Positions 9,469 through 18,145 of a DNA stretch of 64,000 nt are shown here, in pieces. Under the pieces are notes generated by a model. It was not told where the DNA came from. It made no database searches and was given only the letters and a program-made list of their open reading frames with translations. Both the position numbers and the translations under genes were made by a program. How positions within the stretch are numbered: the stretch's first letter is position 1; every line of letters starts with the position of its first letter. This DNA is from Ketobacter sp036337295 (GTDB lineage: Bacteria > Pseudomonadota > Gammaproteobacteria > Pseudomonadales > Ketobacteraceae): contig JAYZEN010000001.1 of NCBI GenBank assembly GCA_036337295.1, positions 62,001 through 126,000 on the forward strand, given 5' to 3'.

Positions 9469-10307
9469 CCTTTGTTTTGTTGCAGCGCTGCCCCATAGAG
9501 CGCGTTTTTGGGTATACCGGTCAACTCGGATACCACGGCGCAGGCTTTTTTCAGGGGCATGTATTCACCAGTCATCTGCAGAGCACGCAGCACCTTTGGG
9601 TCAATCACCGCTGCCGCACCGGGTTCCGCCCCCTGTACCAACAGCACAAATTCGCCACGGGTATGATGCTGATCTTCTGCCAGCCAGGACAGCACCTCCG
9701 CTGCCGATGCCGTCTTAACGGTTTCGAACGACTTGGTGATCTCCTTTGCCACCGCCACCATGCGCTCGCCCCCCATGACCGACACCACGTCCTCGATACA
9801 GGACTGTATCCGCTTGGGGGACTCATAAAACACCAGGGTCCCGGTTTCTGCCAGCAGGCTTTCCAGTTCCGCCTGCCGGGCTTTCTGTTTCGGCGGCAGG
9901 AACCCGACAAACAGAAACCGGTCCGTGGGCAATCCGGCAATGGACAATGCAGCCACTGCGGCACAGGGCCCGGGAATCGACACCACCGCAATCCCATTCT
10001 GCCGCATCGCCCGCACCACTCGGAAACCAGGGTCACTGATCAGAGGCGTACCGGCATCCGAAATCATGGCCACTGACTGACCATCCTGCAACAGGGACAG
10101 CAGGGTGTGGATCCGCTCTTCCTCGTTATGATCGTGCACGGCCATCAGCTTGCTGTCGATGCCATAATGATCGAGCAGTTTTTTGCTGTGCCGGGTGTCT
10201 TCAGCGGCAATTACGTCAACCTGCTTCAAAACATCAATGGCCCGCAGCGTAATATCATTGAGATTGCCGATGGGTGTTGCCACAATATAGAGAATTCCAG
10301 TTGTCAT
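9465..10307 (-). CDS. rsmI: 16S rRNA (cytidine(1402)-2'-O)-methyltransferase
   Basis: RsmI 2'-O-methylates C1402 of 16S rRNA, the same base that RsmH methylates. The protein has the tetrapyrrole-methylase fold: LYIVATPIGNLNDIT at the N-terminus, AAEDTRHSKKLL near residue 40, ISDAGTPLISDPG near 85 and SIPGPCAA near 115. The start chosen is ATG at 10307 (MTTGILYIV), matching the family; an in-frame ATG at 10328 would add seven unlikely residues. It is divergent from lpoA with only 23 bp between starts. Confidence 0.95.
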   Translation of the reverse strand: MTTGILYIVATPIGNLNDITLRAIDVLKQVDVIAAEDTRHSKKLLDHYGIDSKLMAVHDHNEEERIHTLLSLLQDGQSVAMISDAGTPLISDPGFRVVRAMRQNGIAVVSIPGPCAAVAALSIAGLPTDRFLFVGFLPPKQKARQAELESLLAETGTLVFYESPKRIQSCIEDVVSVMGGERMVAVAKEITKSFETVKTASAAEVLSWLAEDQHHTRGEFVLLVQGAEPGAAAVIDPKVLRALQMTGEYMPLKKACAVVSELTGIPKNALYGAALQQNKG

Positions 10308-10330
10308 ACACATGCAGGCCCGATACAAAA

Positions 10331-12298
10331 ATGAAGTTCATCCGACGCGCACAGCTTAACACACTTGCCGCTTTCCTCATGGCGCTGATCCTCGGCGCCT
10401 GCGAAACCACAGGAGTCGGGACTGGCGGATCAACGCAAGTGGCGAACAACCCTGCCTCAACCATCAAAAGCCTGATCGAGCGCTCACAAAACGCGCCCAG
10501 TCCGGAAGCAGAGCAGCTGCTAATCCAGGCTGCAACACTCCTGTTAGACCAGGGCAAGGCAGAAGAAGCCAAACGATTGCTGGGAGCGGTCAACGCAACC
10601 GCGCTGGACAGTGACACCCTGGCCTCACTGGTGCTCACTCTCACCGACATCAACCTGGCGCTAAACGAGCCGTTACAGGCAGAAGAATTGATCACCACGG
10701 ATCGCATGGGATTGTTGACCGCCTCCAACGACCTGAACTCGGACCGGCTCAACGAAATCAGCCTCAAGCGCGCCCAGGTCTGGGAGATCAATGGAAACTA
10801 TCTGGCAGCCGCCCGGGAGCGTATTTTTGTCGGTCCGATGCTGGAAGCCGATGCCGCCAACTCCAATCAACAGATGATCTGGAATGATCTGATTGCCCTT
10901 CCCAATGACTCACTGCAGGCCCTGGCACAGACCGTAGCCGTTCCCGAATTCCAGGGCTGGCTGGAACTGGCCTGGATTTACAAAGGCTACCAGGACAAAC
11001 TGGACCAACAATTACAGCAACTGGACCAGTGGCAGTTGCGCTATCCCGGCCACACCGCGGCGGCCCAACTGCCCGAGGCCTTGCGGCTGGTGCGCGAACT
11101 GAGCGAGAACCAACCCCAAAACATCGCATTGCTGTTGCCGACCCAGGGTCGCTTTCGCCCTGCTGCCGAAGCTATTCTGCATGGCTTTATGAGCGCACAT
11201 TACGCGTCAATGCAAGACCGTGAAAACACCGAATCCAACATCAGCGTTCGGGTCTATGACACATCAGACTTGAAGCAATTCACAGCCACTTACAAACAGG
11301 CCGTGGCGGATGGCGCAGACATCATTATCGGCCCATTACAGAAAGAAAACCTGCGCAGCTTGCTCAACAGCACCGATCCGCTACCGGTGGCCACCATCGC
11401 CCTGAACCAGGAGCTCGGCCCATTCGAGGTACCGGTAAACCTGTACCAGTTTGGCCTCTCACCAGAGGATGATGCCCTCGAGGTTGCCCGCCGCGCCCTG
11501 CAAAAGCAGTATCTCAATGCGGCCGTCATGTTTCAGAACAACCCCTGGTGGGAACGGGCCTACCTCGCCTTTGCCGAGCAATGGCAACAGGATAAAGGCC
11601 GGGTCACCGGCATTGCCAGCTATGATGATCAGAGCAATATGGCGAACGGGATCAAGGACATGCTGCTGGTGCAGCACAGTGAGCTGCGCGCCAAGCAACT
11701 GCGCAACATTCTCGGCAAAAATATCGAGTTCCAACCCAGAAGGCGCCAGGATGTCGACTTTATCTACCTGATCGCCACACCAGACCAGGCTCGCCAGATC
11801 CGCCCACTGCTGGATTTCTATTACGCCGAGGCAATTCCGGTTCTGGCCGGCTCACAAATATTCAGCGGCAAAGCCAATCCAAAAACGGATCGCGACCTCA
11901 ACGGCATCGAGTTCTGCGATATTCCCTGGTTATTGGAAAAACCGGATGCCATCCAACAGGCGCTGAAGCAGGCCTGGCCCACAGCGGATCACCGCTACTC
12001 AAGACTCAATGCCATGGGAGTGGACGCCTATCGCCTGCAATCCCGCTTGCAACTGCTCACCCAAATCCCCGACGCCGGATTGTTCGGCGCCACCGGCAAT
12101 CTCAGCATTGGCATCGACAACCGGGTACAACGGGAGCTTAGCTGGGCCGTGATCAAAAACGGCCGCCCGGAGCTGCTGCCCCGCATCACCGAAACCGAAC
12201 TTGAAGATCGCCCCCAGCAACCGGAAGGACCCGATGCCCGCACCCCCAAAAACGCTCAAGCCACCGACCGCCAGGAAACTAACCGGCAACCGGGCTGA
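10331..12298 (+). CDS. lpoA: Penicillin-binding protein activator, outer-membrane lipoprotein LpoA
   Basis: LpoA is anchored in the outer membrane and activates the class A penicillin-binding protein PBP1A. The start is ATG at 10331, giving a basic signal peptide ending in the lipobox LGAC at about residue 22. The N-terminal half is helical and TPR-like; the C-terminal half, from QNIALLLPTQGRFRPAA, is a periplasmic-binding-protein-like fold. Length is about 655 aa. A further in-frame start at 10274 would destroy the signal peptide. The gene is followed by an overlapping yraN, the usual lpoA-yraN-diaA order. Confidence 0.93.
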   Translation: MKFIRRAQLNTLAAFLMALILGACETTGVGTGGSTQVANNPASTIKSLIERSQNAPSPEAEQLLIQAATLLLDQGKAEEAKRLLGAVNATALDSDTLASLVLTLTDINLALNEPLQAEELITTDRMGLLTASNDLNSDRLNEISLKRAQVWEINGNYLAAARERIFVGPMLEADAANSNQQMIWNDLIALPNDSLQALAQTVAVPEFQGWLELAWIYKGYQDKLDQQLQQLDQWQLRYPGHTAAAQLPEALRLVRELSENQPQNIALLLPTQGRFRPAAEAILHGFMSAHYASMQDRENTESNISVRVYDTSDLKQFTATYKQAVADGADIIIGPLQKENLRSLLNSTDPLPVATIALNQELGPFEVPVNLYQFGLSPEDDALEVARRALQKQYLNAAVMFQNNPWWERAYLAFAEQWQQDKGRVTGIASYDDQSNMANGIKDMLLVQHSELRAKQLRNILGKNIEFQPRRRQDVDFIYLIATPDQARQIRPLLDFYYAEAIPVLAGSQIFSGKANPKTDRDLNGIEFCDIPWLLEKPDAIQQALKQAWPTADHRYSRLNAMGVDAYRLQSRLQLLTQIPDAGLFGATGNLSIGIDNRVQRELSWAVIKNGRPELLPRITETELEDRPQQPEGPDARTPKNAQATDRQETNRQPG

Positions 12299-12626
12299 AG
12301 ACCTGGCCAGAATCTTTTTGCAGGGCAAAGGTCTGGAATTCTGTGACAGCAACTTCCAGTGCAAAACCGGTGAAATCGATCTGATCATGAAAGACCAGGA
12401 CATGCTGGTCTTCGTGGAGGTGCGCTATCGTGCGGGATCAGACCACGGCACGCCTGTAGCCACCGTCACCGCAGGCAAACAACGCAAACTGATTCGAACC
12501 GCCAGTTTCTTTCTGCAGCAACAGTTTGGCGATCGCTGGCCCGCCTGCCGCTTTGATGTGGTGGGAATCAGCGGTGACCTGGACGGTGTGCCCCAGATCG
12601 AATGGATACCATCCGCCTTCTACTGA
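12234..12626 (+). CDS. yraN: YraN/UPF0102 family endonuclease-like protein
   Basis: This is a small conserved protein with a Holliday-junction-resolvase-like nuclease fold; its role is not established. The 130-aa product has the family blocks GNRAEDLARIFLQGKG, GEIDLIMKDQDMLVFVEV (acidic residues of the PD-(D/E)xK type) and a basic KQRKLIR segment. The start chosen is ATG at 12234 because AAGGA lies 6 nt upstream. It overlaps the end of lpoA by 65 bp. Confidence 0.9.
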   Translation: MPAPPKTLKPPTARKLTGNRAEDLARIFLQGKGLEFCDSNFQCKTGEIDLIMKDQDMLVFVEVRYRAGSDHGTPVATVTAGKQRKLIRTASFFLQQQFGDRWPACRFDVVGISGDLDGVPQIEWIPSAFY

Positions 12627-12692
12627 TTTCGGCAAATCGACAGATTCCCGTATAATCAAAATGCAATATTGTCGCAACCAAGGAAGTACACC

Positions 12693-13286
12693 ATGAACCT
12701 GCACCACCGAGTCACCGAAATCTTTGACGACCACCTGGTGACACTGCATCGCTGCCAGGAAGAACTTCCTGAGCTGATCATCAGCGCCAGCGAACTGATG
12801 GTGCAATGCCTGCTCTCTGACCGCAAAGTACTTACCTGTGGCAACGGCGGCTCTGCAAACATTGCCCAGCAACTCTCCAGCAAAATGCTCAACCGCTTTG
12901 AGCGCGAGCGCCCTGCGCTGCCGGCAATCGCTTTGTCCACAGACTCCTCCACCATCACGTCCATTTCCAACGACTACAGCTATAACGAAATTTTTTCCAA
13001 GCAGATTCGCGCCATCGGTCACGAAGGGGACATTCTGTTGGCGATCTCCAGCAGCGGTAACTCAGCCAGTATATTGCAGGCCGTGCAAGCCGCTCATGAC
13101 CGCAGCATGCAGGTCATTGCCCTGACAGGAAAGGACGGCGGGGATTGCGCCCGCCTGATGCAGAGCGAAGATATTGAAATCCGGGTTCCCTCCATGTCCA
13201 CTCCGCGGGTACAGGAGAGCCACCTGACCATCATTCACACCCTGTGTGACCTGATCGATCAGCAGATTTTCGGAATGGAAATGTAG
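12693..13286 (+). CDS. diaA: SIS-domain protein, DnaA initiator-associating protein DiaA-like
   Basis: This is a SIS (sugar isomerase) fold protein of the GmhA/DiaA group. DiaA binds DnaA and promotes timely initiation at oriC; GmhA isomerises sedoheptulose-7-phosphate. The 197-aa product shows CGNGGSANIAQQLSSK near residue 50, STDSSTITSISND and AISSSGNSASI. The start is ATG at 12693 with AGGAAG upstream. Its place after lpoA-yraN favours DiaA. It is convergent with sspB, with only 3 bp between stops. Confidence 0.88.
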   Translation: MNLHHRVTEIFDDHLVTLHRCQEELPELIISASELMVQCLLSDRKVLTCGNGGSANIAQQLSSKMLNRFERERPALPAIALSTDSSTITSISNDYSYNEIFSKQIRAIGHEGDILLAISSSGNSASILQAVQAAHDRSMQVIALTGKDGGDCARLMQSEDIEIRVPSMSTPRVQESHLTIIHTLCDLIDQQIFGMEM

Positions 13287-13289
13287 GAA

Positions 13290-13685
13290 TTATTTAACGA
13301 CTTTGAGTGAGGGTTTGCCTGCAGGCTTTGCCGGCTTCTCCGAGCTGCCGCTCTCGTCATCCGGGGGTGGCGGCATTTCATCTTCATCAAAAAACATGCC
13401 TTTGCCATTCTCTTTGGCGTAGATCGCCAGAATCGCACCCACTGGAACGTGCAAGTTACGCGCTTTGCCACCGAAACGGGCGGAAAATTCCACCTCGTCA
13501 TTGCCCATATGCAGATTGCGGATGGCGGAGGGGGCGAGGTTCAGGATAATTTTGCCTTCGCTGATAAATTCATTCGGCACCTGCACCATCGGATAGGACG
13601 CGTTCACCAACAGGTAGGGAGTCAGTTCATTGTCCAGTATCCATTCATAAACGGCACGAATGAAATAAGGTCGGCTCGGTGTCAT
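13290..13685 (-). CDS. sspB: ClpXP protease specificity-enhancing factor
   Basis: SspB is an adaptor that binds ssrA-tagged proteins from stalled ribosomes and delivers them to ClpXP. The 131-aa product has the substrate-binding domain (PYFIRAVYEWILDNELTPYL, then NLAPSAIRNL), an acidic proline-rich linker (residues about 102-122) and a C-terminal ClpX-docking tail KPSLKVVK matching the known xPSLxVVK tail. It is downstream of sspA on the same strand. Confidence 0.96.
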   Translation of the reverse strand: MTPSRPYFIRAVYEWILDNELTPYLLVNASYPMVQVPNEFISEGKIILNLAPSAIRNLHMGNDEVEFSARFGGKARNLHVPVGAILAIYAKENGKGMFFDEDEMPPPPDDESGSSEKPAKPAGKPSLKVVK

Positions 13686-13711
13686 TACTTTACTATCCTA
13701 TCCTCTCAGAA

Positions 13712-13738
13712 GCTGCTCTCAGGATTAATGAGAGCAGC
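13712..13738. repeat. Perfect 10-bp inverted repeat between sspA and sspB
   Basis: GCTGCTCTCA and TGAGAGCAGC are separated by 7 nt (GGATTAA). In the sspA-sspB transcript this forms a strong hairpin between the two genes. No run of T follows on either strand, so a simple intrinsic terminator is unlikely; an intercistronic processing or attenuation hairpin is possible. Confidence 0.65.
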
Positions 13739-13749
13739 CATATACAGGC

Positions 13750-14382
13750 CTAGAGGCGCAGCTCGCGCTCTGCGTCGGAAAGACTGGCCTGGAAGGACTC
13801 CCGGGCAAACAAGCGGTCGGCATAGGCCAGCAGATTACCTGCCTTGGACTTTTGCAACTCGATACCCATGGCAGGCAAACGCCACAAAATGGGGGCAACA
13901 CAGCAATCCACCAGAGTGAAATCGTCACTCATGAAGAACGGCTTCTCGGAGAAAATCGGGTCGATGGCCACCAGGTTTTCCGTGAAATCCTTGCGATGCT
14001 TGTTCAGCGTGGCCTCTTTTTCAGTACCGGCCATCAGCGCGTCCACTGCCTGGCACCAGTCACGGTGAATTCGGTGAATCAACAGGCGGCTGCGCGCCCG
14101 CTCCACGGGGTATACCGGCAACAACGGTGGATGAGGAAAGCGCTCGTCCAGGTATTCCATCATGATGTTGGGCTCATACAGGGTGAGCTCCCGATCCACC
14201 AGTGTGGGCAGTTCGTTATACGGATTAAGCGTTGCCAAATCTTCGGGGATTTCCGCTGGGTCCACGTCCAGCACATCCACCGCCACCCCTTTTTCCGCAA
14301 GCACGATGCGGACACGATGGCTGTAATGATCGTTACCATCTGAGAAAAATGTCATCGATGATCGTTTAGCAATGACGCCCAT
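13750..14382 (-). CDS. sspA: Stringent starvation protein A
   Basis: SspA is a glutathione-S-transferase-fold protein that binds RNA polymerase and alters transcription during starvation and acid stress. The 210-aa product has the N-terminal thioredoxin-like half (SHRVRIVLAEKGV, NELPTLVDRELTLYE, IMMEYLDERFPHPPL) and the all-helical C-terminal half (LVDCCVAPILWRLPAMGI). It sits between the petABC operon and sspB. Confidence 0.96.
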   Translation of the reverse strand: MGVIAKRSSMTFFSDGNDHYSHRVRIVLAEKGVAVDVLDVDPAEIPEDLATLNPYNELPTLVDRELTLYEPNIMMEYLDERFPHPPLLPVYPVERARSRLLIHRIHRDWCQAVDALMAGTEKEATLNKHRKDFTENLVAIDPIFSEKPFFMSDDFTLVDCCVAPILWRLPAMGIELQKSKAGNLLAYADRLFARESFQASLSDAERELRL

Positions 14383-14450
14383 GAAAATTCACTCCAGCGC
14401 AGTATTCCAAATAGATAAGCGTTGCAAACGGCTGCAACAGAAACAGCGAA

Positions 14451-14479
14451 GGGGCGGAAGCCAGCTGGCCAACCGCCCC
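14451..14479 (-). terminator. Hairpin after petC, putative terminator
   Basis: GGGGCGG (14451-14457) pairs with CCGCCCC (14473-14479), and a self-complementary GCCAGCTGGC sits in the loop. It lies 22 bp past the petC stop. The following tract on the minus strand is only moderately T-rich, so termination strength is uncertain. Confidence 0.5.
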
Positions 14480-14500
14480 AAACTACCGATGTATTCCCGA

Positions 14501-15160
14501 TTAATGTACGTCTTTCCAATACTCCCGGTTGAGGAAGTAAACAGGGATGAACAGTATCGCCAGGAATATCAACACATACACACCAATTCGCTCACGCTCC
14601 GCTCGAATCGGCTCTGCCATGTAGACCATGTAGTTGGTCAGGTCGGCCATCGCCTCTTCGAATTTTTCCTCGCCCAGGGACTGCTCCATGTTCGACAGCA
14701 CATGAGGCATACCCACATCAGGGAAGATATGGTTGTTCACACCCCAGGGACGGGCTTCATCCACGTAGAAATTGGTCAGGTAGGAATACACCCAGTCAGC
14801 ACCCCGAATTCGAGCCACCAGGGTCAGGTCCGGAGGCACTGTACCAAACCACTTCTTGGCCAGGTCCAGGGGAATTGCTGAATGCATGGTCTCACCAATC
14901 TTGTCGGTGGTGAACATCAGGTTGGCTTTCATGATATCGGCCGGGATCTCCAGATCCGTCGCTGCCCGCTCATAGCGCATGTATTGGGCAGAGTGGCAGC
15001 CAATACAGTTGTTCATGAAAATCTGCATACCACGCTGCAGGGACACTTTGTCGTCCATGTTGATGGGAGCAGGTACCAGATATTCGTTATGTCCACCGCC
15101 CGCGGCTTGAGCGAACACCGGCAGACACATCAGTACTAATACAGAGATAAACTTATTCAT
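14501..15160 (-). CDS. petC: Cytochrome c1 of the bc1 complex
   Basis: This membrane-anchored c-type cytochrome carries electrons from the Rieske protein to soluble cytochrome c or the terminal oxidase. The 219-aa product has a cleavable signal peptide (ending near AQAAG), the haem site CIGCH near residue 53, a PPDLTLVARIRGADW block, the axial-Met region DVGMPHVL and one C-terminal anchor (about 193-212). It is on the short side for cytochrome c1. Its start overlaps the petB stop by one base (TGATG). Confidence 0.95.
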   Translation of the reverse strand: MNKFISVLVLMCLPVFAQAAGGGHNEYLVPAPINMDDKVSLQRGMQIFMNNCIGCHSAQYMRYERAATDLEIPADIMKANLMFTTDKIGETMHSAIPLDLAKKWFGTVPPDLTLVARIRGADWVYSYLTNFYVDEARPWGVNNHIFPDVGMPHVLSNMEQSLGEEKFEEAMADLTNYMVYMAEPIRAERERIGVYVLIFLAILFIPVYFLNREYWKDVH

Positions 15161-16416
15161 CAGTGTGTCATCCTTACTCGCTCAGGAACGGGTTTGCAGG
15201 TTTCTTTGGTGGTCCAGAACGGCATCAGAATGAAGTAGGCGAAATAGAACACCGTGCCGATCTGACCCAATACACGATAGGTCATTTCGAACGGCAGGAA
15301 CTCCACATGCAGATCCGGTGCTTTCACACCGCAAATTCCCAGAAGAATAAAGAACACAACAAACAGGGCCAACATGATCTTGCTGATCCAGCCTTTGTAG
15401 CGAATGGACTTCACCGGACTGCGATCCAGCCAGGGCAGCACAAAGAGGATGGCAATGGAGGCACCCATGGCGACCACACCCAACAACTTGTCAGGCACCG
15501 CCCGTAGGATGGCGTAAAACGGGGTGAAATACCAAACCGGCGCGATATGGTCCGGCGTCTTCAGCGGGTTGGCCGGTTCAAAGTTCGGTTTCTCCAGGAA
15601 GTAGCCACCGCCATCAGGGAAGAAGAACACGATGGTCAGGAAGACGAACAGGAAGACCACCACACCCACCAGGTCATGCACACTGTAATAAGGATGGAAT
15701 GGAATACCGTCCAGGGGCACGCCGTTTTCGTCCTTCAGTTTCTTGATTTCCACACCATCGGGGTTATTGGAGCCCACTTCGTGCAGGGCAATGATGTGCA
15801 GCACCACCAGGGCCAGGATAACGATTGGCAGGGCCACCACATGCAGCGCGAAGAAACGGTTCAGGGTAATACCGGAAATCAGGTAATCGCCCCGAATCCA
15901 CTCGGTCAACGCATCACCCACCACCGGAATCGCTCCGAACAGGGAAATGATTACCTGAGCGCCCCAGTAGGACATCTGGCCCCAGGGCAACAGATAACCC
16001 ATGAAACCTTCCGCCATCAGGGCAAGGTAGATGGTCATACCGAATATCCACACCAACTCCCGGGGTGCACGATAGGAACCGTACATCATGCCGCGGAACA
16101 TGTGCAGATACACCACCACAAAGAAGGCCGAGGCACCGGTGGAGTGGAGGTAGCGCAGCAGCCAACCATATTCCACGTCACGCATCATGTTCAGTTCCAC
16201 TGACAGAAACGCGCCTTCGCCGGAAGGGTTATACAGCATGGTCAACCAAATGCCGGTCAGCAGCTGGTTAACCAGCACCAACATGGCCAGGGAGCCAAAG
16301 AAATACCACACGTTGAAGTTCTTGGGAGCATAATATTTGCTCATGTGATCTTCGAACATTTTGGTGGCTGGGAACCGGGCATCCACCCAGCCCATCAGGT
16401 TCTGTAACATGCTCAT
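15160..16416 (-). CDS. petB: Cytochrome b of the bc1 complex
   Basis: Cytochrome b oxidises ubiquinol and carries the two b haems. The 418-aa protein has eight or more membrane helices, histidine pairs in the second and fourth helices (LRYLHSTGASAFF and RFFALHVVALP), the Qo-site PEWY-equivalent as PVWYF near residue 298, and GYLLPWGQMSYWGA. It is coupled to petA and petC by one-base TGATG overlaps, so the three subunits are made together. Confidence 0.97.
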   Translation of the reverse strand: MSMLQNLMGWVDARFPATKMFEDHMSKYYAPKNFNVWYFFGSLAMLVLVNQLLTGIWLTMLYNPSGEGAFLSVELNMMRDVEYGWLLRYLHSTGASAFFVVVYLHMFRGMMYGSYRAPRELVWIFGMTIYLALMAEGFMGYLLPWGQMSYWGAQVIISLFGAIPVVGDALTEWIRGDYLISGITLNRFFALHVVALPIVILALVVLHIIALHEVGSNNPDGVEIKKLKDENGVPLDGIPFHPYYSVHDLVGVVVFLFVFLTIVFFFPDGGGYFLEKPNFEPANPLKTPDHIAPVWYFTPFYAILRAVPDKLLGVVAMGASIAILFVLPWLDRSPVKSIRYKGWISKIMLALFVVFFILLGICGVKAPDLHVEFLPFEMTYRVLGQIGTVFYFAYFILMPFWTTKETCKPVPERVRMTH

Positions 16417-17015
16417 CAGGCTGCCTCCCCGTCTTCACCAATCTTAATCAACGTGTCGCTCATGAAGTAATAAGGAGGCACTTCCAGATTTAAGGGTGCC
16501 GGAACTGCCTTGAATACGCGACCGGAGAAATCAAACTTGGAACCGTGGCATGGGCAGAAGAAGCCACCCTTCCAATCAGCCCCCAGGTCGGCCGGAGCCA
16601 CTTCAGGGCGATACAGGGGGGAGCAACCGAGGTGAGTACACAAGCCAACCAACACCACAATGTTCTGGTGGCCTTCCCGGGCGCGGGCTTCAGGGGAGAT
16701 ATACTCCGGCTGCTTGGATTCCTTGGATTCCGGGTCACGCAGATTGTCGGCTACCGCTTTCAGGCTGGCCATGGCCTCTTCGGAGCGACGCAGGATCCAT
16801 ACCGGCTTGCCACGCCATTCGACGGTCATACGCTGACCCACTTCCAGCTTACTGATGTCTGCCACCACTGGCGCACCGGCAGTCTTGGCCTTAGCGCTGG
16901 GGTTCCAGGACTTCACAAAGGGTACGGCGGCACCAACAGCCCCCACCGCACCCACTGCTGAAGTGGCTCCAATCAGGAAGCGTCTCCGCCCCTCATTTAC
17001 GCCTTCAGTACTCAT
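16416..17015 (-). CDS. petA: Rieske iron-sulfur subunit of the bc1 complex
   Basis: This is the [2Fe-2S] subunit. The 199-aa product begins with a twin-arginine-type anchor (RRRFLIGATS, then hydrophobic residues to about 33). The cluster is bound by CTHLGCSP near residue 127 and CPCHGSKFD near 153. It is the first gene of petABC. The upstream gap to rpsI holds the rpsI terminator, but I could not pick a convincing petA promoter. Confidence 0.97.
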   Translation of the reverse strand: MSTEGVNEGRRRFLIGATSAVGAVGAVGAAVPFVKSWNPSAKAKTAGAPVVADISKLEVGQRMTVEWRGKPVWILRRSEEAMASLKAVADNLRDPESKESKQPEYISPEARAREGHQNIVVLVGLCTHLGCSPLYRPEVAPADLGADWKGGFFCPCHGSKFDFSGRVFKAVPAPLNLEVPPYYFMSDTLIKIGEDGEAA

Positions 17016-17175
17016 TCAGTTTCTCTCCCCGCTAAACATTAAGAAGTCACATGACCTTTGCGAACGCAAGGCACACTAACCCCTACCCATAATTTTAAAC
17101 GCGCAAATAGTAATGAAATTGCAGTGGAGTTACAAGGAAAGGTTTGGCAGGGGCTCGCAGGGAAAGAAGAAACGC

Positions 17176-17202
17176 AAAACGCCCGGGGTAAAACCCCAGG
17201 CG
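17176..17202 (-). terminator. Rho-independent terminator of rplM-rpsI
   Basis: Reading the minus strand past the rpsI stop, CGCCTGGGG pairs with CCCCGGGCG (one G-U pair, 5-nt loop) and is followed by TTTTGCGTTTC. The stem lies 30 bp downstream of rpsI. Confidence 0.7.
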
Positions 17203-17231
17203 CTTTAAATACACAAAACGTAAGGAATTTC

Positions 17232-17618
17232 TTAACGCTTTGAGAATTGAGGACGCTTACGCGCCTTCCGCAGACCCACTTTCTTACGCTCGACTTCACG
17301 GGCGTCACGGGTTACGAAACCGGCTTTACGCAGGGTGGCACGCAAAGTCTCGTCATATTCCATCAGCGCACGGGTGATGCCGTGACGAATCGCTCCAGCC
17401 TGACCGCTGCCGCCGCCACCTTTGACTGTGACATATACGTCAAACTTGTCACCCACTTCCACCAGCTCCAGGGGCTGACGAACCACCATGCGGGCAGTTT
17501 CGCGACCGAAATACTGGTCAAGAGATCGTCCGTTGATGGAGATGTTGCCAGAACCTGGCTTCAGAAATACGCGAGCAGCTGCAGTTTTGCGGCGGCCTGT
17601 ACCATAATTAGTGTCCAC
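17232..17618 (-). CDS. rpsI: 30S ribosomal protein S9
   Basis: S9 binds the 16S rRNA head, and its C-terminal tail reaches the P-site tRNA. The 128-aa product has YGTGRRKTAAARVF, GRETARMVVRQPL, GGGGSGQAGAIRHGI and the invariant tail RRPQFSKR-type (RKRPQFSKR). It starts with GTG at 17618 behind a G-rich Shine-Dalgarno, 12 bp after rplM. Confidence 0.98.
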   Translation of the reverse strand: MDTNYGTGRRKTAAARVFLKPGSGNISINGRSLDQYFGRETARMVVRQPLELVEVGDKFDVYVTVKGGGGSGQAGAIRHGITRALMEYDETLRATLRKAGFVTRDAREVERKKVGLRKARKRPQFSKR

Positions 17619-17630
17619 TATTCCGCCCCC

Positions 17631-18059
17631 TTACAGTGCCAGTTCTTTTGGTTGCTGAGCAGCATGTGGATGCTCAGCACCAGCGTAGACTTTCAGCTTG
17701 CCCAGCATCGCGCGACCCAGAGGGTTACGCGGCATCATGCCCTTAACCGCTTTTTCAATCGCCTGCTCCGGCTTTCGGTCCATCAGCTTGTCAAAGCTGA
17801 TTTCCTTGATACCACCGGGGTATTCGGTGTGGCGATAATACATTTTGTCCGTACGCTTGGTACCGGTTACGCGCACTTTTTCTGCATTGATTACAACGAT
17901 GTAATCACCGGTATCCACGTGAGGAGTATAAATCGGCTTGTGTTTGCCACGCAGGCGCCGGGCGATTTCAGTCGCCAGACGACCCAAAGTCTTGTCGGTT
18001 GCATCCACAACGTACCAGTCACGTTCTACCGATTCTGGTTTTGCACTAAACGTTTTCAT
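17631..18059 (-). CDS. rplM: 50S ribosomal protein L13
   Basis: L13 is an early-assembly large-subunit protein. The 142-aa product has RDWYVVDATDKTLGRLAT, GKHKPIYTPHVDTGDYI, and the GMMPRNPLGRAM and KVYAGAEHPHAAQQP motifs. It is the first gene of rplM-rpsI. In E. coli L13 represses its own mRNA; whether the leader here does so is not shown. Confidence 0.98.
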   Translation of the reverse strand: MKTFSAKPESVERDWYVVDATDKTLGRLATEIARRLRGKHKPIYTPHVDTGDYIVVINAEKVRVTGTKRTDKMYYRHTEYPGGIKEISFDKLMDRKPEQAIEKAVKGMMPRNPLGRAMLGKLKVYAGAEHPHAAQQPKELAL

Positions 18060-18116
18060 TGAATCTGCCCTAGAACACTCTAATCCGAGGTCTGCCCGTC
18101 AATTTAAAGAGCGCGA

Positions 18117-18145
18117 ATACTACCCAAGCCGTCTCTGCTTTACAA
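18117..18145 (-). promoter_or_regulatory. Putative rplM-rpsI promoter
   Basis: The minus strand carries TTGTAA (18140-18145), a 17-bp spacer and TAGTAT (18117-18122), about 58 bp before the rplM start. The spacing is ideal and both boxes match at four or more positions. Confidence 0.55.

Noticed and set aside
12693..13286. Assignment as heptose-pathway GmhA
   Set aside because: The SIS fold is shared, but the position after lpoA-yraN and before sspB is the DiaA position; GmhA activity cannot be excluded from sequence alone.
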